This document shows, in pieces, positions 61,932 to 64,000 of a DNA stretch of 64,000 nt. The stretch is taken from assembly GCF_000243335.1 (NCBI RefSeq), contig NZ_JH597773.1:3218156-3282155 (forward strand), read 5' to 3'. The notes under the pieces are model-generated. The model was not told the DNA's origin and searched no databases. It saw only the letters and a list, made by a program, of their open reading frames with translations. A program made the translations under genes and the position numbers. Numbering within the stretch: the first letter of the stretch is position 1; each line of letters begins with the position of its first letter. Source of the DNA: Leptonema illini DSM 21528 (GTDB lineage Bacteria; Spirochaetota; Leptospiria; Leptospirales; Leptonemataceae).

Positions 61932-64000
61932 GTATGCAAGATCTGAATCATCCCTATGATTTCGATCTGTCGAAGCATGGCTGGATCGAGGCCTCGGCGG
62001 GAACGGGGAAGACCTTTACGATTGAGAGACTGGTTGTGCGCGCCATCGTGGAAGAGAAGATCCCTATATCTTCCATCCTCACCGTTACATTTACCGAGAA
62101 GGCGACCGGAGAGCTGAAAGATCGCATCCGCGGTCTATTACAGAACATCGTCGACGGAAGCCTTGCAGAAGGCGACAGACAGTGGTTCGAGGAGCAGCAA
62201 CGCAAACATGGGGAGCAGGAAGCGAGCAAAACCTTCGCTTTCGTCAAAGAGTCCCTCGATAGATTCGATGAGGCGGCCATATTTACGATTCACGGTTTCT
62301 GTCAGTCACTGTTAACCGAGTATTCGTTCGAGCTCGGACGTCTTCTCAAGTACGAGCTTGTGAACGACAACGACCTGCTTGAGACGCTCATCCCCGACGC
62401 TCTGCGCAGGCTTCCGGTTTCGGAGTCCCATCTACTGGAGCGGCTTGTCCGATCCGAGTTCTGGAAGGTTACCCATTCCGGGGAGCCCCGCCTGGAAAAC
62501 ACGGTGCGCAATCTGCTTCGCATGCTGAAAGGAAACGTCGAGCCGCGCCTCTCTTCTGCATCCGAGGATTCGCCGATGCAGATCGTTCTTCGCATGGTGC
62601 GCTCGATTCAGGACAATCTTACCCGTCTCAAGGCGGAGCGCGGCTGGATCAGCTACGACGATATGATCCTGCATGTGCGCGATGCGCTCTGTCCGACTAC
62701 AGATCGATTTAAAGATCAAGCGACAGACCGAGCTACAGATCAAAAGAAGGACCCCGATACGAGTCGCAAACTGGCCTCTGCCATAGGCGAACGCTTCCGC
62801 TTTGCCATCATCGACGAATTTCAGGATACGGACGCTCTGCAATGGGATATCTTCAGCGCCTGCTTTCTGGACTCCGGCCGTCACGTTAGCCGAACGTCTG
62901 ATCGCAAATCCGACGATCGGTCGCCCCGGTTGATTCTTGTCGGCGATCCGAAGCAATCCATCTACGGCTTTCGCGGAGCGGATCTCAACGCCTACTTTAG
63001 AGCAAAGAAGCGCTTTGTTGCGCTTACCGAAAAGGGAGAAGCCCATCTTTATCGAATCAATCGCAATTTTCGATCATCGCCGGAGTATATACAGGCCCTG
63101 AATGCCATCTTCCAGTCGGAGGGTTATCCGTGGAACGTGGCCTCTGGCGACAATGATCTGGCTTACGTTTTGAAAGATTGTCCGACAGGCAATCGATGGG
63201 AAGGCACAGAGCTACCGCAGGGGCGCCGTCCGATGAACCTCTGGAGGCCCGAAAACGCTGACGGTGCCGCTGCCATTCGATTGGCTCATGCCCGTCATAT
63301 CTGTAACGAAATCCGTTTCCTCACGGCAGGCGGACATGAACTCTGCAAAGATGGGAAGCGTCTGCCCGTGAGCTACGGCGACATCTGCATACTGGCCCGT
63401 TCAAAAAAAGAGGCCACAGGAATTCTCGGACATCTTCGCGCAGCGGGCATACCGGCCTCTTTCTATAAACAGGCCGGCGTATTTGAATCCGTCGAAGCGC
63501 TTGAGATTCTCTACGTGCTTGAGGGGCTTGCCGAACCGGCTCGCTCATCGGCAGTGCAGAAGGCGCTCCTCACCCGATTTTTTGGCATCTCTATAGAGCT
63601 GATCCAGGCGATGGATGAATTACCGGTCGACCATCCCTTTCGCGAGCGCCTGCAGCGCTGGCATGAGCTTGCCGGCGAGAATCGATGGCCGCAGCTTTTT
63701 CGCGAGATGATGACGGTCGACGAGTTATTCGCACTCGTACATGCCGATGCCGGAGGCTGGGAACGCAGCCTCACGAACTATGAGCAGATCTTTCATGCTC
63801 TCGAAGAACGGGCCCTTCGTAACGGCCTTGATCTGATCGGAATCGTGAGACAGCTGAAAGAATTGATACGCGAAGGATCTCTCGAAGAAGAAGAGACGCT
63901 GCACAAACAGGAAACCGAAGAGCAACGTGTGCGTGTCATGACCATCCATGCAAGCAAGGGCCTTGAGTTTCCGATCGTCTTTATCTATGGCGGCCTCACA
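61928..64000 (+). CDS. recB: exodeoxyribonuclease V subunit beta, 3' end outside window
   Basis: 691 codons are visible with no stop, so the gene runs off the window. UvrD-type SF1 helicase: Walker A in IEASAGTGKTFTIERL (about 20-35), TVTFTEKATGELKDRI, IFTIHGFCQSLL, Walker B IIDEFQDTDALQW, GDPKQSIYGFRGAD, RINRNFRSS and, at the window edge, VMTIHASKGLEFPIVFIYG. These are all standard RecB motifs in order; the C-terminal nuclease domain is not seen. A linker near residues 255-280 is rich in Thr/Asp/Lys. It is coupled to recC by ATGA; recD, if present, would follow beyond the window. Confidence 0.96.
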   Translation, partial: MSMQDLNHPYDFDLSKHGWIEASAGTGKTFTIERLVVRAIVEEKIPISSILTVTFTEKATGELKDRIRGLLQNIVDGSLAEGDRQWFEEQQRKHGEQEASKTFAFVKESLDRFDEAAIFTIHGFCQSLLTEYSFELGRLLKYELVNDNDLLETLIPDALRRLPVSESHLLERLVRSEFWKVTHSGEPRLENTVRNLLRMLKGNVEPRLSSASEDSPMQIVLRMVRSIQDNLTRLKAERGWISYDDMILHVRDALCPTTDRFKDQATDRATDQKKDPDTSRKLASAIGERFRFAIIDEFQDTDALQWDIFSACFLDSGRHVSRTSDRKSDDRSPRLILVGDPKQSIYGFRGADLNAYFRAKKRFVALTEKGEAHLYRINRNFRSSPEYIQALNAIFQSEGYPWNVASGDNDLAYVLKDCPTGNRWEGTELPQGRRPMNLWRPENADGAAAIRLAHARHICNEIRFLTAGGHELCKDGKRLPVSYGDICILARSKKEATGILGHLRAAGIPASFYKQAGVFESVEALEILYVLEGLAEPARSSAVQKALLTRFFGISIELIQAMDELPVDHPFRERLQRWHELAGENRWPQLFREMMTVDELFALVHADAGGWERSLTNYEQIFHALEERALRNGLDLIGIVRQLKELIREGSLEEEETLHKQETEEQRVRVMTIHASKGLEFPIVFIYGGLT

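Noticed and set aside
62694-62760. Repeated ACAGATC/ACAGACC units in recB
   Set aside because: Short imperfect low-complexity linker in a reading frame (Thr/Asp/Lys), too degenerate to call a repeat element.

Overview
The window reads as chromosome of a Leptospirales spirochaete, probably Leptonema-like (inference). It carries two members of what look like DUF1564, a family I know from Leptospira, and a lipoprotein combining Calx-beta-like repeats with a DUF1554 C-terminus, also a leptospiral hallmark. There are many lipoproteins, abundant GAF/SpoIIE/EAL/MCP signalling proteins, and a G+C content that looks to be in the mid-50s. Genes are tightly packed: no gene-free stretch exceeds 300 bases, and I recognise no tRNA, rRNA or CRISPR array.

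Layout. 0-2.5 kb: 3' part of valS. 2.5-7.1 kb: a defence-like patch with a 66-aa protein, a predicted papain-like cysteine peptidase, the tail of an Eco57I-type adenine methylase/restriction gene (a remnant), and an intact fusion of a PLD nuclease with a helicase. 7.1-15.1 kb: a sensor protein with an altered receiver, a small lipoprotein (53 aa), a Lys/Glu/Pro repeat protein, an M48 protease, mtnD, an AraC regulator, a VOC protein, proline iminopeptidase, a pair tied to arsenosugar synthesis (CMD protein and ArsS) and a META-domain lipoprotein. 15.2-24.8 kb: a lipoprotein, an MCP, a GAF-SpoIIE-TPR phosphatase coupled to amtB, an EAL protein, purD and a PC4-like protein. 24.8-32.5 kb: an amidohydrolase, a DUF5683-like protein, an ankyrin lipoprotein, an EamA transporter and a class A PBP.

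32.5-43.9 kb is almost entirely minus strand and is a nitric oxide reductase region. norCBQD, with a NorC that has two haem motifs, is separated from norEF by a 7TM-DISM/SpoIIE phosphatase, a DUF1275 protein and a GH31 lipoprotein related to sulfoquinovosidases. A tail of a MauG/cytochrome c peroxidase gene survives beside norF. 44-46.8 kb holds three unrecognised genes. 46.9-51.7 kb is a MacAB-type tripartite exporter with its outer-membrane channel. 51.8-56.5 kb is the Calx-beta/DUF1554 lipoprotein gene, cut by a 1,227-bp IS3-family element that left a 3-bp duplication. 56.7-64 kb contains a GH18-like protein, a second DUF1564-like protein, recC and the 5' part of recB.

The most unusual signal is a short palindrome, GGTCGGAACTCCGACC (7-bp arms, 2-base centre). 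I count 17 full or degenerate copies: one at 11.5 kb and 16 between 44.1 and 60.7 kb, nearly all inside genes. Five are in recC. The unit has no stop codon in any of the six frames and is read as VGTPT/VGVPT, SELRP/SEFRP or GRNSDR according to frame, which suggests a tiny element that tolerates insertion into genes.
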